A stretch of DNA of 5,561 bases from Olsenella sp. (GTDB taxonomy: Bacteria; Actinomycetota; Coriobacteriia; Coriobacteriales; Atopobiaceae), in assembly GCA_015062715.1 (NCBI GenBank), contig SUUD01000147.1:1-5561 (forward strand), in the 5' to 3' direction. Positions 1 to 5,561 of this stretch are shown in pieces. Numbering within the stretch: the stretch's first letter is position 1; each line of letters begins with the position of its first letter. A program made the position numbers and the translations under genes. The notes beneath the pieces were generated by a model. It ran no database searches. It was not told the origin of the DNA and worked only from the letters and a program-made list of their open reading frames with translations.

Positions 1-67
1 TCACCAGAGCGACCGTGCTGCCTCGTCCCTGTCCTGGGGCGGGGCGACATCGCCTTGGTGGGACTCG
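1..67. other. Left-edge non-coding stretch after the lipoprotein gene
   Basis: This short GC-rich stretch lies downstream of the minus-strand lipoprotein stop codon. It has a 12-nt dyad at 43-54 (GGCGA-CA-TCGCC) but no T-tract on either strand, so it does not qualify as an intrinsic terminator. No credible gene start or end is visible here. Confidence 0.4.
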
Positions 68-673
68 CTATCGCACGCAGAAGAGCGCTGCCATGAGCTC
101 GGGGTTCTGGGAGTAGTCGAGCGCCCACGTGCCGTCGTCGGCCCTCGTGAGGTGTGCGGTGGCCGTGAGCGTGAGCTGCTCCACGTCCTCGTCGCCCAGG
201 TGGTCGGCCAGGTAGACGAGCAACCAGTCGCAGAGGTAGCGGGCCTGTTGGTTGACGTCCTCGCGCACGGCGATCTCACGGACGGCCTCCTCGGTGAGGG
301 CGTAGGCCGCCACGTCCTGCTGCGCACGGTCGAGGGCAGCATAGAGGTCGGGTGCCACGACCGTCACCTCCACGGCGGCGGCGTCTCCCTCGACGGTGAC
401 GTCGCCCAGCTCGTAGGAGATGGCCCCCAGCGCCGTCTGGCAGACCTTGTAGAGGGGCTCGTGCGCGAAGGCGAGGTCTCGGAGCCGCTCGTCGGGCAGG
501 AGCGGGTAATAGTCGTTGCTGGGGAGGGCGTCTCCCGCCACGAGGGCGTCAATCGCCGATGACGCGGCCTCGCGGACCCTGGCGTCCTGTCCCGCACAGC
601 CACAGGCGAGCGCGATCACCAGGGCGAGCAGCGGCGCGAGCATGCGGGCGAGCTTGTGCGACAGGGACTTCAT
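68..673 (-). CDS. Small predicted lipoprotein of unknown function (201 aa)
   Basis: A short secreted protein, probably anchored to the outer face of the membrane; its role is not recognised. The N-terminus (MKSLSHKLARMLAPLLALVIALAC) has basic residues, a hydrophobic core at about residues 11-23 and a lipobox-like A-L-A-C ending at Cys24, with a second cysteine at 26. The mature part begins with a helix-like segment (residues 30-47). A likely beta pair follows around 85-108 (SYELGDVTVEGDAAAVEVTV), then helices, and a final strand-like DGTWALDY before the C-terminus. This order resembles small NTF2-like or DUF5105-type Gram-positive lipoproteins, but that is pattern impression only. Cys78, Cys148 and Cys199 could form a disulfide. 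The frame stays open upstream to 946, but ATG at 673 is chosen because it gives the signal peptide at the N-terminus and has GGTGG six bases upstream; ATG at 679 would have no spacing. The gene is divergent from the HD-domain gene and apparently monocistronic. Confidence 0.85.
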   Translation of the reverse strand: MKSLSHKLARMLAPLLALVIALACGCAGQDARVREAASSAIDALVAGDALPSNDYYPLLPDERLRDLAFAHEPLYKVCQTALGAISYELGDVTVEGDAAAVEVTVVAPDLYAALDRAQQDVAAYALTEEAVREIAVREDVNQQARYLCDWLLVYLADHLGDEDVEQLTLTATAHLTRADDGTWALDYSQNPELMAALFCVR

Positions 674-869
674 GGGCATCCACCGTGGGGTATGGTCTGG
701 GCCGGTGCGAGGGCGCGCCTCTCGGACAGTATGACAGGTCGTCGTTCTTTGAGGAGCGCGAAGGGCGGATGGCGGGCGCGACGGCACGACGGCTATACTG
801 GGAGAGATCGATTTCACGGCGCGCCGCCCGTGGTGGCGGCCGCGGGCAGATGGGGGTTCGAGCCTGCCG
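674..869. promoter_or_regulatory. Divergent intergenic region between lipoprotein and HD gene
   Basis: This 196-bp gap must carry promoters for both flanking genes. On the plus strand TATACT at 794-799 is a good -10 match about 70 bp before the HD gene, but no recognisable -35 hexamer sits 16-18 bp upstream. On the minus strand CATACT (728-733) is a weaker -10 candidate about 55 bp before the lipoprotein start, again without a clear -35. The plus-strand leader includes a 10-bp palindrome, CGGCGCGCCG, at 817-826, which may simply reflect the GC-rich composition. Confidence 0.4.
794..799 (+). promoter_or_regulatory. Candidate -10 element for HD-domain gene
   Basis: TATACT differs from the TATAAT consensus at one position and stands out in very GC-rich DNA. 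It would put transcription start near 806 and give a leader of about 65 nt to the start at 870. There is no TTGACA-like partner and no extended TGn motif, so the assignment rests on the hexamer and its location. Confidence 0.35.
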
Positions 870-1376
870 ATGGGGAAGACGCCAGACCTGCACCAGGATG
901 TCATGGACCTCGGAGGGGACATCGTCTCCTCGGAGCGCTTTGCCATGGCGCTGGCCGTCCCTCATCACAACCCGCGGCGGACCGTCGCCTCCCACAGCCT
1001 CGAGACCGCCGAGTACGCCCTCAGAATCGCCCGGTGGCTCAACCGGCATGGCGCCTCGGTGAGCGAGGAGGACGCGGTCCGTGCCAGCCTCATGCACGAC
1101 CTGGGCATGACGGAGGACGAGGTCTTCCTCAGCCCCTCGCGAAAGAAGGCGTTCTCGCACCCGCGCGCCGGCTCGCGCATCGCCCGCGAGGAGTTTCGTG
1201 CGAATGACGTCCAGGTGGACGCGGTGCGCCGCCACATGTGGCCCATTGGCCTCACTCCGCCCCGCAACATGGAGGGGTGGGTGGTCGTGGCCGCCGACAA
1301 GTGCTGCTCGGTGCGCGAGGCCCAGCGCTACGCGCGTGACGCCGCCGGCCAGCTGGCCGACACGCTCCTGGGCTGA
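870..1376 (+). CDS. HD-superfamily metal-dependent phosphohydrolase (168 aa)
   Basis: A cytoplasmic protein with no signal peptide or membrane segment. It carries the HD-superfamily metal-binding pattern: His42 (ASHSLETA), His76-Asp77 (SLMHDLGM), further histidines at 97 (SHPRAGS) and 122 (RRHMWP), and a final Asp143 in AADKCCS. Members of this superfamily are usually metal-dependent phosphohydrolases or phosphodiesterases acting on nucleotides or other phosphate esters. The substrate cannot be told from sequence, and no RelA/SpoT, GGDEF or nucleic-acid-binding domain is attached, so this is a single-domain stand-alone HD protein. Start choice is uncertain. ATG at 870 gives 168 aa but has no Shine-Dalgarno at normal spacing, whereas in-frame ATG at 903 (residue 12, MDLGGDIV) follows AGGA with 4-nt spacing and keeps the whole HD core. 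The gene converges with the substrate-binding protein gene downstream. The adjacent Cys145-Cys146 pair beside the last metal ligand is a small oddity. Confidence 0.85.
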   Translation: MGKTPDLHQDVMDLGGDIVSSERFAMALAVPHHNPRRTVASHSLETAEYALRIARWLNRHGASVSEEDAVRASLMHDLGMTEDEVFLSPSRKKAFSHPRAGSRIAREEFRANDVQVDAVRRHMWPIGLTPPRNMEGWVVVAADKCCSVREAQRYARDAAGQLADTLLG

Positions 1377-1398
1377 TCAACCCAATACAGACCGCGCC

Positions 1399-1429
1399 AA
1401 AAAGAGGAGGCGCCCCGAAGGGCGCCTCC
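1399..1429 (-). terminator. Rho-independent terminator of the substrate-binding protein gene
   Basis: On the minus strand a perfect 10-bp stem, GGAGGCGCCC paired with GGGCGCCTCC (1429-1420 with 1415-1406), closes a TTCG loop through a C-G pair. This is the very stable cUUCGg tetraloop. It is followed at once by TCTTTTT (1405-1399), a proper U-tract. The stem begins 23 bases after the stop codon of the minus-strand binding protein gene. The plus-strand HD gene ends at 1376, so its transcript also runs into this hairpin, but without a U-tract on that strand. Confidence 0.92.
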
Positions 1430-1452
1430 CTGCGTGCCGTTGTCCTGTGGCC

Positions 1453-3105
1453 CTACTCCTTGGTGACGTGCTTGAAGTGGAAGTCGACGAGGACCTCGAT
1501 GCCCGAGAAGCCCGCCTTGAGCGCGTAGGGGTTCTGCGGCCAGTCGATGGGCAGGGTGCCGTAGTCCTGACGGGTGAGCACGTTGTCGGCCTGCATGGTG
1601 AACTGGTCGGCCTCGTCGAGGTCGGTCGTGGTCTTGGCCTTGTCGACCAGCTCGTCGAACTCGGGGTTGCTGTAGAAGGAGCTGCGCTTGACCGACTCGG
1701 AGCTCAGGAAGAACGAGCTCATGAACTCGATGCCCACGTTGGAGGTGGAGCTCCAGGTGACCGTGGTGGCCTGGATCTCGCCGTTGCCGCGCTTGGTGGA
1801 CCAGTCCTGGTCCTCGATGACGGACACGTTGGCGGTGACGCCCACGTCGGCCCAGTTGGAGGCCAGGACCTGGGCGACCAGCTCGTCGCGCTTGCGGACC
1901 GGGAAGTCGAAGGCGAGGCCCGAGACGCCGGCCTGGGAGAGCAGCTCGGAGGCCTTGTCGGGGTTGAACTCGAAGACCTCGAGCGAGGCGTCGTGGCCGT
2001 TGACGGTGCTGGGGATGAAGCACGAGCACGGGGCGGCGGCACCCTCGAGGACGGTGTCGCAGAGGGTCTGGCGGTCGATGGCCAGCGACAGGGCCTCGCG
2101 GACGCGCTGGTCCTGGAACTCGGCCGGGCCGTTCTGGAGGTTGAGGTTCACGAACTGCGTGGCGCAGGGCGTGTAGTTGACGATCTCGGGGCCGACGGTC
2201 TCGTCGGTGGCGTACTGGGCGAGGAGGTCCTTGGGGACGAAGACGACGTCGAGGTCGCCGTTGACGTACATGTTCATGAGGGTGGAGTCATCGGCGACGT
2301 AGTTGATCTCGACGGCGTCGATGGCGGGACGGCCGGCGTGGTAGTCGTCGAAGGCGGCGAGGCGCACGAAGCTCACGCCGTCGTTCTCCTCGATGAAGAA
2401 GGGGCCGCAGCCAAAGTAGGTGGTGTAGTCGGGGCCGGTCGAGATGCCCCAGTCCTCGCCCGCGGCCTCGACGCCGGCCTTGGGGTAGATGTTGGCGTAG
2501 AACTGGCAGAGCAGGCGCAGGAAGGAGGAGTGGGGCTCGGAGAGGGTGAAGACGATGTGCGTGTCATCGACGACCTGCAGGCCCTCGAGCTGGTCGGTCT
2601 CGCCGTTGGCGAGCGCGTCAAAGCCCACGATCTTGGTGAAGGAGTCGGCCTCGGCGTTGATGGAGACGAGGCGCTCGAAGGTGAACTTGACGTCCTCGGC
2701 GGTGAGGACCGAGCCGTCGTGGAACTTGATGCCCTCGTTGAGCTCGATCTCGTAGGTGAGGCCGTCCTCGGAGACGACGGGCAGCGCGGCGGCGACGACG
2801 GGCTTGACCTCGTTGGTGGTGGGGTCGAGCTCGTAGAGGCCCTCGGTCACGTTCTCGGAGATGCCGATGGTGGTGCTGGTGGTCTGGGTGTCGAAGGAGG
2901 CGTCAGGCTTGGCGACACCAAAGCGGATGACGTTGGCGCCACCCTCCGCGTCGCCACCGTCGTCCGCGCCGCCGCAGCCGGCCAGGGCCGAGGCGCTCAC
3001 GAGGGCGGCCATGCCCGCGGTGCCCTTGATGAAGGAGCGGCGGGAGAGGGAGGAGACGAGCGAGTTGAGGAGTTCGCCCCTCTCGTTCTGGTCGGTCTGC
3101 TTCAT
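1453..3105 (-). CDS. ABC transporter family-5 substrate-binding lipoprotein with Tat signal (550 aa)
   Basis: Extracytoplasmic solute receptor of an ABC importer, of the class that binds oligopeptides, dipeptides or nickel (SBP_bac_5). The N-terminus carries SRRSFIKG (Arg22-Arg23, twin-arginine motif), a hydrophobic stretch, and a lipobox L-A-G-C ending at Cys44, followed by a Gly/Asp-rich linker. This predicts folded export by Tat and lipid anchoring. The family signature lies at residues 116-146 (YEIELNEGIKFHDG, then TAEDVKFTFERL). Further family-typical segments are the GCGPFFIEE block, DDYHAGRPAIDAVEI and the AIDRQTL region. Length is normal for the family. ATG at 3105 is preferred over the upstream ATG at 3141 because AAAGGA sits 7 bases before it. 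The gene is monocistronic: its own terminator follows, and no permease or ATPase gene is adjacent, so it must use a transporter encoded elsewhere. Substrate cannot be assigned; peptide is the default guess. Confidence 0.95.
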   Translation of the reverse strand: MKQTDQNERGELLNSLVSSLSRRSFIKGTAGMAALVSASALAGCGGADDGGDAEGGANVIRFGVAKPDASFDTQTTSTTIGISENVTEGLYELDPTTNEVKPVVAAALPVVSEDGLTYEIELNEGIKFHDGSVLTAEDVKFTFERLVSINAEADSFTKIVGFDALANGETDQLEGLQVVDDTHIVFTLSEPHSSFLRLLCQFYANIYPKAGVEAAGEDWGISTGPDYTTYFGCGPFFIEENDGVSFVRLAAFDDYHAGRPAIDAVEINYVADDSTLMNMYVNGDLDVVFVPKDLLAQYATDETVGPEIVNYTPCATQFVNLNLQNGPAEFQDQRVREALSLAIDRQTLCDTVLEGAAAPCSCFIPSTVNGHDASLEVFEFNPDKASELLSQAGVSGLAFDFPVRKRDELVAQVLASNWADVGVTANVSVIEDQDWSTKRGNGEIQATTVTWSSTSNVGIEFMSSFFLSSESVKRSSFYSNPEFDELVDKAKTTTDLDEADQFTMQADNVLTRQDYGTLPIDWPQNPYALKAGFSGIEVLVDFHFKHVTKE

Positions 3106-3112
3106 GGGATGA

Positions 3113-3118
3113 TCCTTT
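3113..3118 (-). promoter_or_regulatory. Ribosome binding site that fixes the binding-protein start
   Basis: Read on the minus strand, AAAGGA lies 7 bases before ATG at 3105. The alternative ATG at 3141 adds 12 residues ahead of the Tat signal and has no comparable site, so this element decides the start. Confidence 0.8.
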
Positions 3119-3288
3119 CCTGAGGATGGACGAACAAACACGCCGGGCTAGTGCCTAACCCTTGTTTTCTACCCAAATTCCTAGCCAGCATGCGGACAAA
3201 GGCGCAATTGGCGCCCTGGTTGGCCAAGTGTTAACAAAAGGCGGTGCGTGCGGCGGGGTCGCGGCGCGTCTTGGGGTACAGTGGGCGG

Positions 3289-3307
3289 GGGCGCCGGGCC
3301 GGCGCCC
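3289..3307 (+). repeat. Perfect 19-nt GC palindrome in the coaE leader
   Basis: GGGCGCCGG-G-CCGGCGCCC is a perfect inverted repeat with a single central base. As RNA it would fold as a 7-bp all-GC stem (3289-3295 with 3301-3307) with a GGGCC loop. It lies between the candidate -10 (3277-3282) and the coaE ribosome binding site (3320-3326), so it would form in the 5' leader or act as a DNA-level operator. No T-tract follows, so it is not an intrinsic terminator. Confidence 0.6.
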
Positions 3308-3319
3308 GTGCCGCAGGCG

Positions 3320-3326
3320 AGGAGGT
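3320..3326 (+). promoter_or_regulatory. Strong Shine-Dalgarno of coaE with short spacing
   Basis: AGGAGGT is a near-perfect anti-16S match and lies only 3 bases before ATG at 3330, closer than the usual 5-9. It supports 3330 over the upstream in-frame ATG at 3162, which lies inside the promoter region. Confidence 0.75.
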
Positions 3327-3329
3327 CCC

Positions 3330-3953
3330 ATGGCCGCTCCGTACACCATCTTCCTCTCGGGGGGCATCGCCTCCGGGAAGTCGACCGTCTCACGACGCCT
3401 CGAGGAGCTCGGGGCGTGGAGGTGCGACCTCGACGCCATCTCGCGCGAGATCCTCTCGCCGGGAAGCGCCGTCCTGGGCGAGGTGTGCGCGGCCTTTGGC
3501 GACGACCTCGTCGACGCCGCGACGGGGGAGCTCGACAGGGGGCTGCTCGCCAGCCGCGTCTTTGGCGACCCCGATGCGCTCGCCCTGCTCGAGCGAATCG
3601 AGGTGCCCGCCATCATGGACCGGCTCGCCCAGGTCCTCTGCGAGGTGGGATGCGCCCCGTCGATGCCGCCGGTCAGCGTGGTCGAGGTCCAGATCCTCGA
3701 CCGGGCCGAGCAGTGGCTCGACCTCGCCGACGAGGTCATGGTGGTGACCTGCCCAGTCGACCTGCGCCGCGAGAGGGCCGTCCTGCGCGGCATGGACCCC
3801 GCCGACTTCGACGCGCGCGTGGCGCACCAGCCCACCGACGAGTGGCTCGTGGCGCATGCCGATACGGTCCTCGAGAACCTGGGCACGACCGAGGAGCTCA
3901 TCGCCCAGGTCGACGCCTGGTGGGAGGAGCGCAGCGCGCGCGGCTGGGCGTGA
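3330..3953 (+). CDS. coaE: Dephospho-CoA kinase (207 aa)
   Basis: Catalyses the last step of coenzyme A synthesis, ATP-dependent phosphorylation of the 3' hydroxyl of dephospho-CoA, in the cytoplasm. Residues 9-19 hold the P-loop, LSGGIASGKST, with Lys17 and Ser18, the typical CoaE form of Walker A. The DxD-like segment CDLDAISREIL (residues 32-42) matches the family position of the catalytic aspartate and substrate-binding helix. PGSAVLGEVCAAFG (44-57), ELDRGLLASRVFGD (67-80) and the late ADTVLENLGTTEEL (177-190) follow the usual family order, and length is normal. Two canonical sites look altered. The family's HPxI segment reads EVPAI (91-95), and the central D-x-PLLFE motif is replaced by VVEVQILDRAEQWL (117-130). 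CoaE is still the best call because both ends and overall layout fit, but this branch is divergent. The gene is divergent from the binding-protein gene and its stop lies 16 bases from the convergent TPR gene's stop. Confidence 0.88.
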   Translation: MAAPYTIFLSGGIASGKSTVSRRLEELGAWRCDLDAISREILSPGSAVLGEVCAAFGDDLVDAATGELDRGLLASRVFGDPDALALLERIEVPAIMDRLAQVLCEVGCAPSMPPVSVVEVQILDRAEQWLDLADEVMVVTCPVDLRRERAVLRGMDPADFDARVAHQPTDEWLVAHADTVLENLGTTEELIAQVDAWWEERSARGWA

Positions 3954-3969
3954 CGCTGGGCCGGGTCCG

Positions 3970-5561
3970 CTAGGGAATCAGCGAGCGATAGACGTTGACG
4001 AGCGTGTCGTCGCGCACCAGCTCGAACTCGATGGCCATGAGCGGGCGGGCGACCGAGAAGAGCCCGTCGTCGATGCAGGCGATGGCTGCCGCGAGGTTGG
4101 CGTCCGACACTGCGCGCGACCCGCCGATCGGGATGTCCGCGGCGTTGAGGGCCTCGAGCGCCTCCTCGTCGGTGAGCCGCTTGTACTCGGGGTTGCCTGC
4201 GAGCAGGTCGTCCAGCTCCACGCGGGCCTGGTCGTAGGTGTCGGTGTTCCAGCGCAGGGCCCGCTGGTAGCAGGCGATGGCCAGGTCGGTGCGGCCGAGC
4301 TTCCACTGCATGTAGGCGAGGCGGTAGTGGCACAGCGCGGCGTCACGGGCGGTCGAGGCCAGCTTGAGCGTCTCCTTGAGCAGGTCGGCCGCCTCGTAGG
4401 TCTTCGACTGGTTCTCGAGCACCCTCACGACGACCAGCGCCGCGTCGGTCGAGGCGGGCGCGATCCTCTGGACGATGGCGCCATGGGCGAGGGCCTCGTC
4501 GTAGCGCTCGAGGAAGTTGAGGAAGCGCGCGCACAGGATGTGGGCGCGGAAGTACGAGTCGGGGACCAGGCGCACGGCGCGCTCGTGGTCGTCGATGTCG
4601 CGGTTGAAGCGGATGCGCTCGGCCACGGAGCCGAAGTAGCGATAGACCGTCGAGGAGTCGTCGAGGTAGAGGCCGACCTGCTCGATGGGCGCCAGGGCCT
4701 CCTCGAGGATCGCGAGGGCCTCCTCGAAGTGGGGCTCCTCTCCCTCGGGCACGTCGGCGAGCTCGTCGGCGCGCAGGACGGCGCGGTCGAGGGCGGAGCC
4801 GTTGACGAACGTCGAGCGGATGCGGTCGACGTCGGTCACGTCGAGCGTGCCGTCGACGAGCGCGGCGCTCGTGCGCTCGCAGGCCTCGACCACCGTGAGG
4901 TCGCCCTCGGCGGCATCGCGCAGCGCGACGAGCCTGGAGACGACGTCGCCCGTCGTGCCGTCCAGGCTTCCCAGCAGCTCCTCGAAGGCCCTCACGCGGC
5001 CGGCGTTCTCGTTGATGCCGAGGTCGGAGTTGACGCGGGCACCGGTCGCCCTGTGCAGCGCCGGCGTGCACGCCCTCCCGTCAAGCTCGACGCTCTGGTA
5101 GCGCGACGCCGCGGACACCGGGTCGTCGAACAGCGTCACGGCGCAGCTGACCTCGTCGAACCAGCCACGCTCGTCGAAGCGCGCCGTGACGGCGGGGTCC
5201 TGGGGGAAGCCGCCCCGCGTGACGGCGTCGCTCGCGATGGCCGGGGTGAGGCGCTCGAGGGCGGCCCGGTCGACGTCAAGCGAGAGCAGCGCCTTGCTGC
5301 TGCCGTGCTCGTGGGCGTTCACGACGACGCGCGTGACCTTGCCGCACGCCGCGAACGCGATGCGCGCCATGAGCGCGCAGAGCCTTACGGCGTATGTGCG
5401 GGCGAGCGCGACGCGGTCCTGCTCGTCGGCGGCGTAGGGGGCGAACTCCGCCGGCGTGGGCATCTCGACCGAGATGCACGAGAGCCCGCTGGAGACGTCG
5501 CTGGCCATGTCATAGGAGATGCGAAGGTCGGCCGGGTAGTTCTCGGCGTAGAACGAGACGC
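3970..5561 (-). CDS. TPR-repeat protein, N-terminus beyond the window (partial, 529+ aa)
   Basis: Function not recognised. The C-terminal half contains tetratricopeptide repeats, helix-turn-helix modules that usually bind protein partners. At least three consecutive units lie at about 4243-4557, including one starting SYFRAHILCARFLNFLERYD and one with CHYRLAYMQWKLGRTDLAIA. They are followed by a 90-residue tail ending RSLIP. The region before the repeats (about 300 visible residues) has no motif I can name; it looks soluble and acidic, with no signal peptide or membrane helix in view. ATG at 5508 is not a convincing start: it lacks a Shine-Dalgarno, and the frame stays open upstream to the window edge with protein-like sequence (SFYAENYPADLRISYD), so the real start is outside. 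The gene converges on coaE with a 16-bp gap and no visible terminator between them. Confidence 0.85.
   Translation of the reverse strand, partial: VSFYAENYPADLRISYDMASDVSSGLSCISVEMPTPAEFAPYAADEQDRVALARTYAVRLCALMARIAFAACGKVTRVVVNAHEHGSSKALLSLDVDRAALERLTPAIASDAVTRGGFPQDPAVTARFDERGWFDEVSCAVTLFDDPVSAASRYQSVELDGRACTPALHRATGARVNSDLGINENAGRVRAFEELLGSLDGTTGDVVSRLVALRDAAEGDLTVVEACERTSAALVDGTLDVTDVDRIRSTFVNGSALDRAVLRADELADVPEGEEPHFEEALAILEEALAPIEQVGLYLDDSSTVYRYFGSVAERIRFNRDIDDHERAVRLVPDSYFRAHILCARFLNFLERYDEALAHGAIVQRIAPASTDAALVVVRVLENQSKTYEAADLLKETLKLASTARDAALCHYRLAYMQWKLGRTDLAIACYQRALRWNTDTYDQARVELDDLLAGNPEYKRLTDEEALEALNAADIPIGGSRAVSDANLAAAIACIDDGLFSVARPLMAIEFELVRDDTLVNVYRSLIP
4243..4557 (-). other. 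TPR repeat region within the partial gene
   Basis: Three tandem units of about 34 residues are visible by their spacing of small and aromatic residues: the first ends in the AHGAIVQRIAP helix, the second covers TDAALVVVRVLENQSKTYEA, and the third includes YRLAYMQWKLGRTDLAIACY. The third is the best match to the TPR consensus (W/L-G-Y-A-F-A-P pattern). The first two are more degenerate, and more repeats may exist upstream around residues 260-310 of the visible protein. Confidence 0.7.

Larger units (their letters stand above)
3106..3329. promoter_or_regulatory. Divergent intergenic region with several dyads
   Basis: This gap serves two divergent genes. The part from about 3120 to 3240 is clearly AT-richer than the surroundings, as expected for promoter DNA. 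It contains four dyad symmetries: an imperfect one at 3145-3161 (GGGcTAG-tgc-CTAaCCC), GGCGC-AATTG-GCGCC at 3201-3215, TTGGCCAA at 3220-3227 and TGTTAACA at 3229-3236. A weak minus-strand promoter can be drawn as TTGCGC (3202-3207) and TAGGAA (3178-3183) with 18-bp spacing. On the plus strand TACAGT (3277-3282) is a possible -10 for coaE without a good -35. Any operator role for the dyads is inference. Confidence 0.5.

Noticed and set aside
43..54. Dyad GGCGA-CA-TCGCC considered as terminator of the lipoprotein gene
   Set aside because: The stem is short with a two-base centre and there is no U-tract on either strand.
1..342. Minus-strand frame at the left edge
   Set aside because: It is Arg/Ser/Thr/Pro-rich and overlaps the lipoprotein gene in another frame, so it is a shadow.
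152..562. Plus-strand frame antisense to the lipoprotein gene
   Set aside because: Its composition is that of an antisense shadow, and the minus-strand frame has a signal peptide and coherent secondary-structure pattern.
852..868. GGGGGTTCGAGCCTGCC, which resembles a tRNA T-arm
   Set aside because: The stem has a mismatch and a wobble, and no acceptor, anticodon or D arm can be built upstream; no CCA-type 3' end follows.
674..946. Upstream extension of the lipoprotein frame
   Set aside because: It would bury the signal peptide in the interior and overlap the start of the divergent HD gene; ATG at 673 has a Shine-Dalgarno-like GGTGG.
1198..3123. A 641-codon plus-strand open frame running antisense to the whole binding-protein gene
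   Set aside because: Its translation is extremely Val/Gly/Leu/Glu/Asp-rich and low in complexity, the usual product of reading high-GC codons backwards. The minus strand has a full family match, Tat signal, Shine-Dalgarno and terminator.
1377..3329. A complete ABC importer operon around the binding protein
   Set aside because: No permease or ATPase frame is present; the neighbours are an HD protein and coaE, both on the opposite strand.
3155..4333. A 392-codon minus-strand frame covering coaE antisense and part of the TPR gene
   Set aside because: It is Arg/Ser/Pro/Ala-rich with no domain, and overlaps two better-supported genes.
5506..5508. ATG at 5508 as the start of the TPR gene
   Set aside because: No ribosome binding site precedes it and the frame continues upstream without a stop into plausible protein sequence up to the window edge.

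Overview
The window is high-GC bacterial DNA with strong G/C preference at third codon positions. It holds five protein genes and no RNA gene, mobile element or CRISPR array that I can support. GC-rich codons combined with a Tat-type lipoprotein, an HD-domain protein and a divergent dephospho-CoA kinase suggest an actinobacterial, probably coriobacterial (Atopobium/Olsenella-like) chromosome. That placement is inference from composition and protein style, not from a marker gene.

Layout, left to right. (1) Positions 68-673, minus: a small predicted lipoprotein of unknown function. (2) Positions 870-1376, plus: an HD-superfamily phosphohydrolase, divergent from gene 1 across a 196-bp gap. (3) Positions 1453-3105, minus: a complete family-5 (peptide/nickel type) ABC transporter substrate-binding lipoprotein with a twin-arginine signal. 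It converges with gene 2, and a 10-bp UUCG-capped hairpin plus U-tract at 1399-1429 terminates it. No permease or ATPase gene lies beside it. (4) Positions 3330-3953, plus: dephospho-CoA kinase (coaE), divergent from gene 3 across a 224-bp gap that is AT-richer on the gene 3 side and rich in dyad symmetries. (5) Positions 3970-5561, minus: a TPR-repeat protein, converging with coaE across only 16 bp. It runs off the right edge, so its N-terminus is missing.

The genes alternate in orientation and none forms an operon with another. The region therefore reads as a set of monocistronic, mostly housekeeping or envelope genes, not as an integrated system. CoaE makes coenzyme A in the cytoplasm. The binding protein would capture an oligopeptide-like solute outside the membrane and needs a permease encoded elsewhere. 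The HD and TPR proteins have visible domains but no assignable substrate or partner. I found no convincing new system. The most interesting leftovers are the cluster of dyads between genes 3 and 4, a perfect 19-nt palindrome in the coaE leader, the unusual central motif of CoaE, and the orphan status of the Tat lipoprotein.
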